The notes under the pieces: generated by a model
Database searches by the model: none
The model's input: the letters and a program-made list of their open reading frames with translations, nothing else
Told to the model about the DNA's origin: nothing
Shown here: one piece after another, positions 28,563 to 37,225 of the stretch
How the letters are laid out: each line of letters begins with the position of its first letter
Position numbering within the stretch: position 1 is the first letter of the stretch
Made by a program: the position numbers and the translations under genes
Source: Bacteroides fragilis
GTDB taxonomy: Bacteria > Bacteroidota > Bacteroidia > Bacteroidales > DTGW01
Assembly (NCBI GenBank): GCA_945889005.1
Contig: CAMDBI010000002.1
Coordinates: 83,734 to 147,733 of the forward strand
Length of the DNA stretch: 64,000 bases
Reading direction: 5' to 3'

Positions 28563-29705
28563 TTAAGATCCTAAAAAACCAGCTGCAGGTTGATATACTT
28601 TTAAAAATGCATCGTCGACCAATCCCGAAATTTTTTTGTACAAAACAGGAAACGGATTCTCATGTGTGTATTCATAGTCGAAGTGCAACACCTTTAGTTT
28701 GCCTTGTTTAACAATATTTTCACCTATTGTAGAAATAATATCCTTAAGTGGCATTATTACATCGTCTCTCAAAGCAAAAAACATCATTCGTTCCTGAAAT
28801 TTGGTAAAAACTTTTTCACGAAGCAATTGCAATTTATTGGGTAGCAACATGGCATTAAAAGCAATACCCAATTTTTGCTCATTGAGCACAGAAACCAAAT
28901 CGTTACGCTTACTCAAGCCGTCGGGTTCCAAGTCCTTGGTATAAAACTGGTGAATACGACCAAACGCTTTGCTATCGAGAATCAGCTTCGAAACACCATT
29001 CATTCCGCTAAACACGCTTCCTCCAGCAAAAAATACGAATTTCGATTTGTCGAAAAAATTATCGGGCATAGCAATCATAAGTGTTTGCACTATAAAACAA
29101 CCTATCGAATAAGAAAAAAAGTCGACATTAGTTCCTTTCTCAAATAATAAATGATCGCCGTTTTGAATTTGCTTGGCAAGTGCAATAATATCGTGTGCGC
29201 TTTGATAGCCCGATGCAAAAAAACGTTCAGGCATCTCAGTAAACCGTTCGCTAAGTGCAGCATTGAAAAACGAAGCACCCTGAAGATCTTTGTATTTAAG
29301 CATTCGGTTTTCGGCAAGTTTCTCCATCTCGGTATTGTTGGACCATTGTGGCAACCCCCTATTGATATGATAGGAAAGCGGAAACATGATAACACTCTTA
29401 CCTGTAGTTTGGGCGAGATATTGAGCGCCGTATAAGTGCTTAGACCACGAACGCTCGTTGAGACCATGCAAATATATTATTGCCTGATTGTTTTTTGCTT
29501 TTCCGTTGGGAATTATTATGGGATAGTTAAACGAGAGGTTCTCAGCAATATTCGAATCTTCGTTTAAAAATGATTGTCCCAAAAATTGATGTTGACTTTT
29601 AAAATTACAATTTACAATTCTCGAATTGCTTTCAGGAATTAAAATAAATTCTTCGTCTTCACGAAAAATATTTTTCAATGTCGAATATTGTTCGGTGTAG
29701 GTCAT
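28563..29705 (-). CDS. Alpha/beta-hydrolase-like protein (possibly DUF6051)
   Basis: The 380-residue cytosolic-looking protein has AIIYLHGLNERSW at an oxyanion-hole position and VDFFSYSIGCFIVQTLM at the nucleophile-elbow position, where the first Gly of GxSxG is replaced by Ser. A late DYEYTHENPFPVL could supply the His. I recall it as a Bacteroidota-specific family, perhaps DUF6051. Whether it is catalytically active is unclear. It is transcribed alone, convergent with lptB and divergent from the LytTR gene. Confidence 0.55.
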   Translation of the reverse strand: MTYTEQYSTLKNIFREDEEFILIPESNSRIVNCNFKSQHQFLGQSFLNEDSNIAENLSFNYPIIIPNGKAKNNQAIIYLHGLNERSWSKHLYGAQYLAQTTGKSVIMFPLSYHINRGLPQWSNNTEMEKLAENRMLKYKDLQGASFFNAALSERFTEMPERFFASGYQSAHDIIALAKQIQNGDHLLFEKGTNVDFFSYSIGCFIVQTLMIAMPDNFFDKSKFVFFAGGSVFSGMNGVSKLILDSKAFGRIHQFYTKDLEPDGLSKRNDLVSVLNEQKLGIAFNAMLLPNKLQLLREKVFTKFQERMMFFALRDDVIMPLKDIISTIGENIVKQGKLKVLHFDYEYTHENPFPVLYKKISGLVDDAFLKVYQPAAGFLGS

Positions 29706-29909
29706 GGCAGTTTTTTTTCAAATGTAATATGACATAACACCAACTGCCAATTTATGTTGTTTAAAGTCTGCCATTGTGGCAAAAAAACGAATAAAGGGGT
29801 AAATACTTTTTATGAGGGGTGAATATGGAAATGTAAATAAAATTTGTTTTAACTATTTGCTTTGTTTTTTTGTAAAAAACACTTAGGTTTGTTAACTATT
29901 TTTTCGATT

Positions 29910-30794
29910 ATGTTATTTTACGACTACAAAATACCAACTTATCTAACTGAAAAGAAAAACATTACAAGTTTTGTAGTATTTACTGCAATATTTGCCTTGG
30001 TATTTATCAATGTATATTCACCTTTTGGCTCCGATAAGTGGCTCAAAATCAACTCCATTCAATTTGTTTTATACTCTAGCATTGTGGTGCTTATTGGTGT
30101 TTTGGTAATTGCAGTAAGTAGGTTTATTTTGTATTTTTATCAAAAAAACAAAGCAATAACTTACAAAGTATATGGACTTTGGATATTAATCGAAATTTTT
30201 TCAATGGCTTTGGTATATGCCGCTATACAATATTATAATATAAATATAGGTGTAGATATTATCGAAGTAATAAATAAATCGTTTAAAATAACAGCTTTGG
30301 TATTGCTACCATCGTATGTAATATACTGGCTTTATGCTTCACTTATCGACAAGTATAAAACTATAGAACTTCTTCAATCGAAAAAAGAACAATTTACGAC
30401 ACAAAGCAAAAACATCAACACAGCTGGAAACCAAACAAGTATGCAGCCATTTTACGACAATAAAAATATTTTAAAATTCTCTGTCAAAAAGGACGACTTG
30501 TTGTATGTTGAGGCCGACGACAATTATATAGTTGTTCACTATGTTGAGCAAAACAAAATAAATAAGTACATGATTCGCAACTCCTTAAAACGGATAGAAG
30601 AAGAATTGAGCGGATCGGGATTGGTGCGTTGTCACAGATCGTTTATGGTCAATTTCGAAAAAGTTAAAGTGATAAAAAAAGCTAAAGAAGGAATGATGAT
30701 TGAATTCGATCATCCATCGGCAAGCTCTTTACCTGTTTCTAAAACCTATGTAGAGCAAGTTGTTAAGTGTTTTTACGAAAATTCGAACGAATAA
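29910..30794 (+). CDS. Membrane-anchored LytTR regulator
   Basis: The product is about 294 residues starting at the ATG at 29910; the frame begins with TTG at 29862. Four hydrophobic helices occupy residues ~15-145, then a linker, then a LytTR DNA-binding domain (residues ~190-290; DDLLYVEADDNYIVVHY, GLVRCHRSFMVNFEKV). LytTR usually follows a receiver domain; here it is tethered to a membrane domain instead, so the signal is presumably sensed directly. The AlbA_2 gene begins 9 bp downstream, suggesting one unit. Confidence 0.8.
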   Translation: MLFYDYKIPTYLTEKKNITSFVVFTAIFALVFINVYSPFGSDKWLKINSIQFVLYSSIVVLIGVLVIAVSRFILYFYQKNKAITYKVYGLWILIEIFSMALVYAAIQYYNINIGVDIIEVINKSFKITALVLLPSYVIYWLYASLIDKYKTIELLQSKKEQFTTQSKNINTAGNQTSMQPFYDNKNILKFSVKKDDLLYVEADDNYIVVHYVEQNKINKYMIRNSLKRIEEELSGSGLVRCHRSFMVNFEKVKVIKKAKEGMMIEFDHPSASSLPVSKTYVEQVVKCFYENSNE

Positions 30795-30803
30795 TACTAA
30801 GCC

Positions 30804-31436
30804 TTGGAATATATTAAAAAGCTGATAACAGAAGGCGAACATCAGCAACTGGATTTTAAATTCGAGATTAAAGACTCACGAAAAATTGCACGTAGCATAT
30901 CGGCATTTGCCAATACCGACGGAGGGCAATTACTCATTGGTGTAAAAGACAATGGACGAATTTCGGGTATACGAAGCGACGAAGAATACTACATGATAGA
31001 ATCTGCAGCCCAACTCTATTGCAAACCAGAAGTTGAGATACGAGCTACAAAATGGATGGTCGATAACAAAACGGTTCTTGAAATAAATATAGCAAAAGCT
31101 CCTGTACTACCTGTATATGTTAAAGAAGAAGGCAATAAGTGGATAGCTTATACCCGTGTAAAAGACAGCAATATAAAAGCTGGCACTGTTCAAATGCAAG
31201 TATGGAAAAGAAAATTGCAAAAAAAAGGAACATTTATTCAAATTTCAGATTCAGAAAATAAACTCCTGAAATATCTAGAAGAAAACGAAGTTATTACGCT
31301 TTCGAAAACCATCAAATTGCTGCATCTTACAAAAAAGGAAGCAGAAAAAGTATTGGTCAATCTTATTTGTTTCAATGTAATTGAGATGCTTCATGGCGAA
31401 AAAGGAATGATATACAAAATGCTTAAAAACAGTTAA
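30804..31436 (+). CDS. AlbA_2 (Schlafen-like) putative DNA-binding protein
   Basis: The 210-residue protein has an AlbA_2 domain (EGEHQQLDFKFEI, RSISAFANTDGGQLLIGVKDNG, and further to ~125) and a C-terminal winged-helix-like region (residues ~150-205). The start codon is TTG. Such proteins are thought to be transcription regulators or nucleic-acid binders. Being 9 bp downstream of the LytTR gene, it may act in the same circuit. Targets unknown. Confidence 0.75.
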   Translation: MEYIKKLITEGEHQQLDFKFEIKDSRKIARSISAFANTDGGQLLIGVKDNGRISGIRSDEEYYMIESAAQLYCKPEVEIRATKWMVDNKTVLEINIAKAPVLPVYVKEEGNKWIAYTRVKDSNIKAGTVQMQVWKRKLQKKGTFIQISDSENKLLKYLEENEVITLSKTIKLLHLTKKEAEKVLVNLICFNVIEMLHGEKGMIYKMLKNS

Positions 31437-31501
31437 ACAATACAATTTTTACAAAATAATTTGCACATTTGCACATTATTTGAAAGTTTAAAAACGTCAA
31501 T

Positions 31502-32212
31502 ATGTTAAAATACAAAAGAGTGCTGCTAAAGCTAAGTGGAGAATCTTTACAAGGTGAGCAAAAATATGGCATTGATACTGTTCGTCTCAACGAATATGCT
31601 GAACAAATAAAAGAAATTTCTGAGAAAGGAGTTGAAATAGCCATTGTAATAGGTGGAGGAAATATTTTCAGAGGCTTAAAAGGTGTCGATAAAGGATTCG
31701 ATCGTGTTAAGGGCGACCAAATGGGCATGTTGGCAACAGTAATCAACAGCATTGCTATTCAATCGGCACTCGAAAGTATCGGAATGCCCGCAAGAGTTCT
31801 AACAGCAATAAGAATGGAACCCATTGGCGAAGGATATTCGAAACAGAAGGCTATTGAATGCTTAAAAAAAGGTGAAGTAGTAATTATTGCAGCAGGTACG
31901 GGCAATCCATTTTTTACAACCGACACCGCCTCGTCGTTACGTGCAGTTGAACTCGAAACAGAAGTAATGCTAAAAGGCACTCGTGTAGATGGCGTATATA
32001 CAGCCGACCCCGAAAAAGATCCGAATGCTGTTAAATTTGATGAAATCACTTTTGACGAAACATACAAGCGTGGGCTCAATGTAATGGACCATACTGCAGT
32101 AATTATGTGTAAAGAAAACAATATTCCTATTGTGGTGTTCGATATGAATAAAAAAGGCAATTTACATAAATTGATACATGGAGAGAAAATTGGAACTTTG
32201 GTTAAAAATTAG
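31502..32212 (+). CDS. pyrH: Uridylate kinase
   Basis: The 236-residue enzyme phosphorylates UMP to UDP. It has RVLLKLSGESLQGEQ, IVIGGGNIFRG, AAGTGNPFFTTDTAS and TRVDGVYTADPEKDP. It precedes frr in the same direction, a common pairing, but here the spacer is 361 bp and carries a repeat element. Confidence 0.96.
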   Translation: MLKYKRVLLKLSGESLQGEQKYGIDTVRLNEYAEQIKEISEKGVEIAIVIGGGNIFRGLKGVDKGFDRVKGDQMGMLATVINSIAIQSALESIGMPARVLTAIRMEPIGEGYSKQKAIECLKKGEVVIIAAGTGNPFFTTDTASSLRAVELETEVMLKGTRVDGVYTADPEKDPNAVKFDEITFDETYKRGLNVMDHTAVIMCKENNIPIVVFDMNKKGNLHKLIHGEKIGTLVKN

Positions 32213-32573
32213 CATGAAGTTATTCTGTTGCTATACAATACTCCATCTTTAATTTGGCTAAAGCCTAATTAGTATCTAATTAAGGGCTTCTCTAAAAACT
32301 CGTTTTTTTTGAGGCGAGCGAGTTTTTAAAAAACCGGAGTTTACTACTGTAAATGTGTTATACTGAGCGAAAGCCGAAGTGAGGATTTTTAAAAATGAAG
32401 CTCAACGAAGAACGCCGAAGGGCTCAGTGTAGCTAAAAAGCAGTTTTTAGAGATGCCCTTAAGTTACCGTCGGATGATACCGACAGTTTTTTTAACATAC
32501 ATATATGAGGGCTAAAAACTCAAAATAATTGCAAATTAATTTAAAATTTTAATAATTTAAAATCAACAAAACC
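32213..32573. other. pyrH-frr intergenic region
   Basis: The first 67 bp and the last 110 bp show no clear gene or promoter match. The middle (32280-32462) is the first copy of the ~180-bp inverted-repeat element described separately. Its insertion separates two genes that are usually close. Confidence 0.6.
32280..32462. repeat. Inverted-repeat element, copy 1
   Basis: This 183-bp element is bounded by 21-bp inverted repeats with one mismatch (TTAAGGGCTTCTCTAAAAACT against TTAAGGGCATCTCTAAAAACT). Inside are a second inverted pair (AAAAACTCG/CGAGTTTTT) and ACTGAGC/GCTCAGT, so an RNA or single strand could fold as nested hairpins. It contains an ACTGAGCGAAAGCCGAAGTG word of the type seen repeatedly between Bacteroidota genes. 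A second copy lies at 34595-34772. It encodes no protein; a MITE-like origin is inferred. Confidence 0.8.
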
Positions 32574-33137
32574 ATGAACGAAGATGTTCAACTATTTATA
32601 GACGATGCGAAAGATAGCATGCAAAAAGCTGTTGCGCATTTAGAAACCGAACTTTTGAAAGTTAGAGCTGGCAAAGCATCGCCAGCAATGCTCGATGGCA
32701 TAATGGTCGATTACTATGGAGCCAACACTCCACTTAAACAATTAGCTAATATTAGCACTACCGATGCTCGAACCATAGTAGTTCAGCCATGGGAGAAAAA
32801 AATAATTGCCTCAATCGAGAAAGCAATATTTGCGGCAAATATAGGGCTTACCCCTGTAAATAATGGAGAATTGATACGCCTCAATGTTCCACCCCTTACC
32901 GAAGAACGCCGTCGCGACATTGTAAAAAACGTGAAACACGAAGGCGAAACGGCTAAAGTTAGCATTCGCAATACTCGCCGCGATGCTATTGAAGAAATAA
33001 AAAAACTTCAAAAATCGGGTGTTGCCGAAGACGAAATTAAAACCGGAGAAGAAGAGATGCAGAAAATAACCGATATTTTTTCGAAAAAAGTCGACGAAAT
33101 TTTAACTAAAAAAGAATCTGAAGTAATGTCTTTATAA
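32574..33137 (+). CDS. frr: Ribosome recycling factor
   Basis: The 187-residue protein shows the family features: ELLKVRAGKASPAMLDGIMVDYYG, NISTTDARTIVVQPWEKK, NGELIRLNVPPLTEERRRDI and KVSIRNTRRDA. Together with EF-G it splits post-termination ribosomes. The next gene begins 28 bp later. Confidence 0.96.
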   Translation: MNEDVQLFIDDAKDSMQKAVAHLETELLKVRAGKASPAMLDGIMVDYYGANTPLKQLANISTTDARTIVVQPWEKKIIASIEKAIFAANIGLTPVNNGELIRLNVPPLTEERRRDIVKNVKHEGETAKVSIRNTRRDAIEEIKKLQKSGVAEDEIKTGEEEMQKITDIFSKKVDEILTKKESEVMSL

Positions 33138-33165
33138 TAAAGAACAAACCTTTAAACAATTGAAT

Positions 33166-33714
33166 ATGAAAATTTTAAAAATTACACTTATTGTATTGGC
33201 CTTTATTGGCATAGTTACCATAGGAGGCTTATGGTTTGTTGGTTATTTTTCAAAATTCGAAATAAAAGAACAACAAACTGGAGGCTATTTGCTAGTCGGC
33301 ATGGATTTTATCGGACCTTATATGAATGTTGGACCCACTATGAATGCAGTAGACAGCGTATTGCGAAAAAGCGGAATCGAATGTAACAAAGGATTTGGAA
33401 TTTATTACGACGATCCAAAGAAAACCCCGAACGAAAAATGCAGGAGTTTTGTTGGAAATATTCTAGAAAACGCTGATTCTGCAACAATTAATGAAATACG
33501 CAACTTAGGACTGAAGATCGATACATTAACCACACGTCAGTCTTCGGTAATAGAATGGAAAATAAGTAATCCACTATCGTACATGATTGGACCAATGAAA
33601 GTATATCCGTCCTTTACTAAGTATTTGAAAGACAAAACATTTACACCTGAACTATTTATCGAGGTGTACGATGTACCTGCAAAAAAAATCATGTATATTA
33701 TGCAGCACAACTAA
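33166..33714 (+). CDS. TEX264-like/GyrI-like domain protein with N-terminal anchor
   Basis: The product is about 182 residues; I use the ATG at 33166 rather than the TTG two codons before. One hydrophobic N-terminal helix (residues ~5-25) anchors a GyrI-like (SOUL/effector-binding-type) domain. The core GFGIYYDDPKKTPNEKCRSF and the following VGNIL resemble the human TEX264 segment that I recall as AVYYDNPHMVPPDKCRCAVG. A later KVYPSFTKYLKD and FIEVYD also match the TEX264 pattern. Bacterial function is unknown. It lies between frr and the acyltransferase pair. Confidence 0.75.
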   Translation: MKILKITLIVLAFIGIVTIGGLWFVGYFSKFEIKEQQTGGYLLVGMDFIGPYMNVGPTMNAVDSVLRKSGIECNKGFGIYYDDPKKTPNEKCRSFVGNILENADSATINEIRNLGLKIDTLTTRQSSVIEWKISNPLSYMIGPMKVYPSFTKYLKDKTFTPELFIEVYDVPAKKIMYIMQHN

Positions 33715-33737
33715 GATTTAAATAAATACTAAGATCA

Positions 33738-34583
33738 TTGGAAAAGTCACAAGAAATTAACATTCGAAAAGCATTTGCCGACAAAAACCCAAAACTAGCC
33801 AAAATGTTGCCGGGGTTTGTTTTTCGTTTTATCGAAAAGATTATTCATCAAGAAGAGATGAATGGCTTCATTCGTGAGCATGTCGACTACAAAGGAATTG
33901 ATTATTTAAATGAAGTAATCAAGTTTTTTAAAGTCCGAGTTGAGATCGAAGGTAGAGAAAACCTTCCGGCAAACGGACGCAACTTTTTTGTTTCGAACCA
34001 TCCACTTGGGGGTCTCGATGGTTTAATAATCATTCAGGCATTGCACCACCATTATGGAAAATCGCAAGCATTGGTCAACGATTTACTGATGAATTTCGTA
34101 AATCTCCGTCCTTTCTTTCTGCCTTTAAACAAACATGGTTCCAACTCGAGAGAAGTAGCTTTATTGCTAGACGATGTCTACAAATCGGACATGCCAATTA
34201 TGTCATTTCCAGCAGGTATGGTTTCTCGAATGCAAAAGGACGGCATTAGAGAAGTAGAGTGGCACAAAAATTTCATAATAAAATCTGTACAACATCAGCG
34301 CGATGTAGTACCCATTTATTTTGTAGGACAAAACAGTTCTAGATTTTACAATACAGCCAAATATAGAACCATGTTGGGCATAAATGCAAATTTAGAAATG
34401 TTTCTTTTGCCTAGTGAAATGTTCCGTCAACGAAACAAAACAGTAGTAGTTAGAATAGGGAAACCTATACCATGGCAAACTTTTGACAAATCGAAATCGC
34501 CTTCACAGTGGGCCGAAGAAGTTAAAAACATGGTATATAGCATGGCATCGAAGCCCATCGACAAAAGAATGTTGCAGAAGTAA
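33738..34583 (+). CDS. GlsA-like O-acyltransferase (PlsC superfamily)
   Basis: The 281-residue protein has the acyltransferase block I motif as NFFVSNHPLGGLDG (NHPLGGLD in place of the usual NHxxxxD) and a block III-like SFPAGMVSR. It is followed by the OlsB-type N-acyltransferase gene, as in the Bacteroides glycine-lipid genes, in which GlsB makes N-acyl glycine and GlsA adds the second acyl chain. I infer the same role. Start codon is TTG; no in-frame ATG precedes the conserved region. A repeat element sits between this gene and the next. Confidence 0.75.
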   Translation: MEKSQEINIRKAFADKNPKLAKMLPGFVFRFIEKIIHQEEMNGFIREHVDYKGIDYLNEVIKFFKVRVEIEGRENLPANGRNFFVSNHPLGGLDGLIIIQALHHHYGKSQALVNDLLMNFVNLRPFFLPLNKHGSNSREVALLLDDVYKSDMPIMSFPAGMVSRMQKDGIREVEWHKNFIIKSVQHQRDVVPIYFVGQNSSRFYNTAKYRTMLGINANLEMFLLPSEMFRQRNKTVVVRIGKPIPWQTFDKSKSPSQWAEEVKNMVYSMASKPIDKRMLQK

Positions 34584-34594
34584 CAAATTAATTA

Positions 34595-34772
34595 ATGGGC
34601 TTCTCAAAAAGCTCGATTTTTTGAGGCAAGCGAGTTTCTAAAAACCGAAGCTTAATACTGTAAATGTGTTACACTGAGCGAAAGTCGAAGTGAGGATTTT
34701 AAAAATGAAGCTCAACGAAGAACCCCGAAAGGCTCAGCGTAGCTAAAAAGCAGTTTTTCGAGATACCCTTCA
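34595..34772. repeat. Inverted-repeat element, copy 2
   Basis: This ~178-bp copy is near 85-90% identical by eye to the element at 32280-32462. Its ends are less symmetrical (GGGCTTCTCAAAAAGCT against GGGTATCTCGAAAAACT). The internal CTGTAAATGTGTTA and AAAAATGAAGCTCAACGAAG stretches are conserved. It is located between the GlsA-like and GlsB-like genes. Boundaries are approximate to a few bases. Confidence 0.8.
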
Positions 34773-34815
34773 ATTAAAATAAAAAAATTATTTTTGGACA
34801 ATATAAATCCATTTG

Positions 34816-35790
34816 ATGAAAGAAATAATACCACCAACAGACAAAAGTCTGTTATTGAAAGAACTTACAGAAGATAAGTTTATTAGAAAAACGAATTTTG
34901 GCGGCAACGATTTATATGTTTTTACCCATCACGAAGCACCTAATTTGATGCGTGAAGTAGGACGCTTGCGAGAGTTAACATTCAGAGAGGCCGGTGGCGG
35001 AACTGGTTTTGAAACCGACATCGACGATTTCGACATATCGGACGATCCTTACCACCAATTGATTGTATGGGATCCACAACACAACGAGATTTTGGGAGGA
35101 TACCGGTTTTACCTACCTCATCCCAATCAGGCCGGAAGCGACATCGCAAAACGTTTGTCGACGTCGCACTTATTTACTTTTTCTGAACAGTTTCAGAACG
35201 ATTATATGCCATTTATGATTGAGCTTGGGCGCTCGTTTGTGCAACCATTGTACCAGAGTACTGCTCGAGCCCGAAAAGGCATTTTTGCACTAGACAATCT
35301 TTGGGACGGTTTAGGCGCATTGGTAGTTGAACACCCCAATATGAAATATTTCTTTGGTAAAGTAACGATGTATACTCATTTCAACCAAAATGCACGAAAT
35401 ATCTTACTTTATTTCTTGAAAAAATATTTTCCTGACCCCGATAAATTGGTAACTCCGCTTCATCAAATAGAACTTAATTGGGATGAATTGGCAATGAAAA
35501 AATTATTTTCGGGTAGTGATTACAAAGAAAACTACAAAATATTGTCGAAAGAAATTAGAGCTTTGAAAGAGAACATCCCCCCCCTTATCAATGCCTATAT
35601 GAATTTGTCGCCTTCGATGAAAACATTTGGAACAAGTATCAACAATGAATTTGGCGAAGTTGAAGAAACCGGTATATTAGTAACTGTAGCCGACATTTAT
35701 CCCGAAAAGGTTGAACGTCATGTTTCTAATTACCAAAGAGTGCGTTATTTTCTTAAAAAAGACAAGCTTTTTCCATCTAAACATAAATAG
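34816..35790 (+). CDS. GlsB-like N-acyltransferase (OlsB family)
   Basis: The protein is about 324 residues (ATG at 34816). It has the OlsB/hemolysin-type acyltransferase motifs: VGRLRELTFREAGGGTGF, DISDDPYHQLIVWD, EILGGYRF and FMIELGRSFVQPLYQ. Family members transfer acyl groups from acyl-ACP to an amino acid amine (ornithine or glycine). Beside a GlsA-like gene, glycine lipid synthesis is the best inference; ornithine lipid is the alternative. Confidence 0.8.
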   Translation: MKEIIPPTDKSLLLKELTEDKFIRKTNFGGNDLYVFTHHEAPNLMREVGRLRELTFREAGGGTGFETDIDDFDISDDPYHQLIVWDPQHNEILGGYRFYLPHPNQAGSDIAKRLSTSHLFTFSEQFQNDYMPFMIELGRSFVQPLYQSTARARKGIFALDNLWDGLGALVVEHPNMKYFFGKVTMYTHFNQNARNILLYFLKKYFPDPDKLVTPLHQIELNWDELAMKKLFSGSDYKENYKILSKEIRALKENIPPLINAYMNLSPSMKTFGTSINNEFGEVEETGILVTVADIYPEKVERHVSNYQRVRYFLKKDKLFPSKHK

Positions 35791-35802
35791 AAGTTCATGT
35801 TA

Positions 35803-36304
35803 CTATTCGTAAACTGCACTTGCGGTATAAACTTGACCTTTAATAATTACTTCGTTCAAATTAATTTTATCAATAGCAACTGGCTCAATAAGGAATGAAA
35901 GAACTTCTTTAGACCCGTTAAAAATCTTGGTATTAATTTTCTCAGGAGTTTTGCCATTTGCAACTTGAACAGCCATTTCGGCAGCAACAAAAGCTTGTTC
36001 CTTGATCGATTTAAATATAGTAACAGCCTGTGTGCCTTTTGCTACACGCTTACAAGCCAACAATTCGGCATCTAAACCAGTAACAGGGATACTTCCTGCC
36101 CAACCATATTCCTCAAGTGCTTGAATAACACCCGATGCGATACCATCGTTCGAGCAGAAAATAGCATCGGGTTTTATTCCAGAAAGATCTATCACTTTTT
36201 TGATTTCATAATAACCTTCATCGGCTGACCAATCGGCATAAACATCGTATATATTTTTATAAACAGCCTTTATAGTAGTATTTTCGTATACTATTGTAAT
36301 TTAT
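35803..36304 (-). pseudogene. C-terminal fragment of a xylose-type sugar-binding protein
   Basis: The frame is open from about 36304, with no start or signal peptide, and reads VYADWSADEGYYEIKKVIDL, then PDAIFCSNDGIASGVIQALE, TGLDAELLACKRVAKGTQAV and SFLIEPVAIDKINLNEVII. This aligns to the last ~160 residues of XylF-like (periplasmic-binding-protein type 1) proteins, including the SNDxxAxG and GxDA segments. The N-terminal lobe is missing and an in-frame TAA precedes the fragment. No permease or ATPase genes are near. It is a remnant. A 130-residue ORF could start at GTG 36195, but there is no reason to think it functional. Confidence 0.75.
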
Positions 36305-36327
36305 TAAATTTAAAAATATTCAATAAA

Positions 36328-37110
36328 TTAAAACTCTTTCAATTTATTATTCATTAAATTACAAATATAAACATAATCATCGACAGATAATTGTTCTGGT
36401 CGTTTGTCGAAAAATGCATCTGTCATTTTATCTTTTTGATAAAGAGAGCTCAGCGAATTTCGCAATGTTTTTCGTCTTTGATTAAATGCTGTTTTAACAG
36501 TTTTAAAAAACAATTGTTCGTCGCAGCCCAAACTAGTTCTACTGTTTCGCTCAAACCTAATAACTGCAGACTTTACTTTTGGAGGTGGAATAAACACATT
36601 TTCGTTTACCGTAAATAAATACTGAACATTGTAAAAAGCTTGCAAGAGCACGCTTAAAATACCATACGTTTTACTTCCCGGAGGGGCTGCTATTCGTTCA
36701 GCTACTTCTTTTTGAATCATACAAACAACCTGTGAAATTTGATTGCGATGCTCCAGCACTTTAAAAAATATTTGACTAGATATATTATAGGGGAAATTGC
36801 CAATTACCGAAAAATTTTCGACAAACAATTTGTCAACTTCAATATCTAAAAAGTCGCCATATATGAGCTTTTCGGGTGCAATTGAGTAATTTTTTTGAAG
36901 ATATTCGACCGATTCGCTATCTACTTCTATTAATCGGAAATCGATATCGGGTATATCGAGTAAATATCGACTAAGAACACCAGTACCCGGCCCGATTTCC
37001 AATATATTCTTACTCAACGACAAATCTAATCCAGCAACAATCTTTCGAGCAATGTTGTGATCGTTCAAAAAGTGCTGTCCGAGACTTTTTTTAGGACGTA
37101 CGTATGTCAT
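36328..37110 (-). CDS. rsmA: 16S rRNA dimethyladenosine transferase
   Basis: The 260-residue enzyme dimethylates the two adenines in the 3' helix of 16S rRNA. It has KKSLGQHFLNDHNIARKI, LEIGPGTGVLSRYLL (SAM site), GNFPYNISSQIFFK (NLPY motif variant) and VFIPPPKVKSAVI. It is downstream of pnp and separated from it by a terminator. Confidence 0.95.
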   Translation of the reverse strand: MTYVRPKKSLGQHFLNDHNIARKIVAGLDLSLSKNILEIGPGTGVLSRYLLDIPDIDFRLIEVDSESVEYLQKNYSIAPEKLIYGDFLDIEVDKLFVENFSVIGNFPYNISSQIFFKVLEHRNQISQVVCMIQKEVAERIAAPPGSKTYGILSVLLQAFYNVQYLFTVNENVFIPPPKVKSAVIRFERNSRTSLGCDEQLFFKTVKTAFNQRRKTLRNSLSSLYQKDKMTDAFFDKRPEQLSVDDYVYICNLMNNKLKEF

Positions 37111-37127
37111 CTTGAATGGGTTTAAAC

Positions 37128-37160
37128 AAAAAAAGCATAGTAATCACTATGCTTTTTTTT
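37128..37160 (-). terminator. Terminator of pnp
   Basis: Stem AAAAAAAGCATAGT/ACTATGCTTTTTTT with a 4-base loop and T-run lies between pnp (stop 37226) and the rsmA start. It is nearly symmetrical, so it could also work on the plus strand. Confidence 0.85.
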
Positions 37161-37225
37161 GGCATCAATATATTAACAAACCTTAAACATTTTCATAATT
37201 GAAAATAATTGGTTTGATTTTTAAG

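Noticed and set aside
35803..36195. Stand-alone 130-residue gene
   Set aside because: Homology continues upstream of the possible start without an initiation codon, so this is a fragment of a longer gene.
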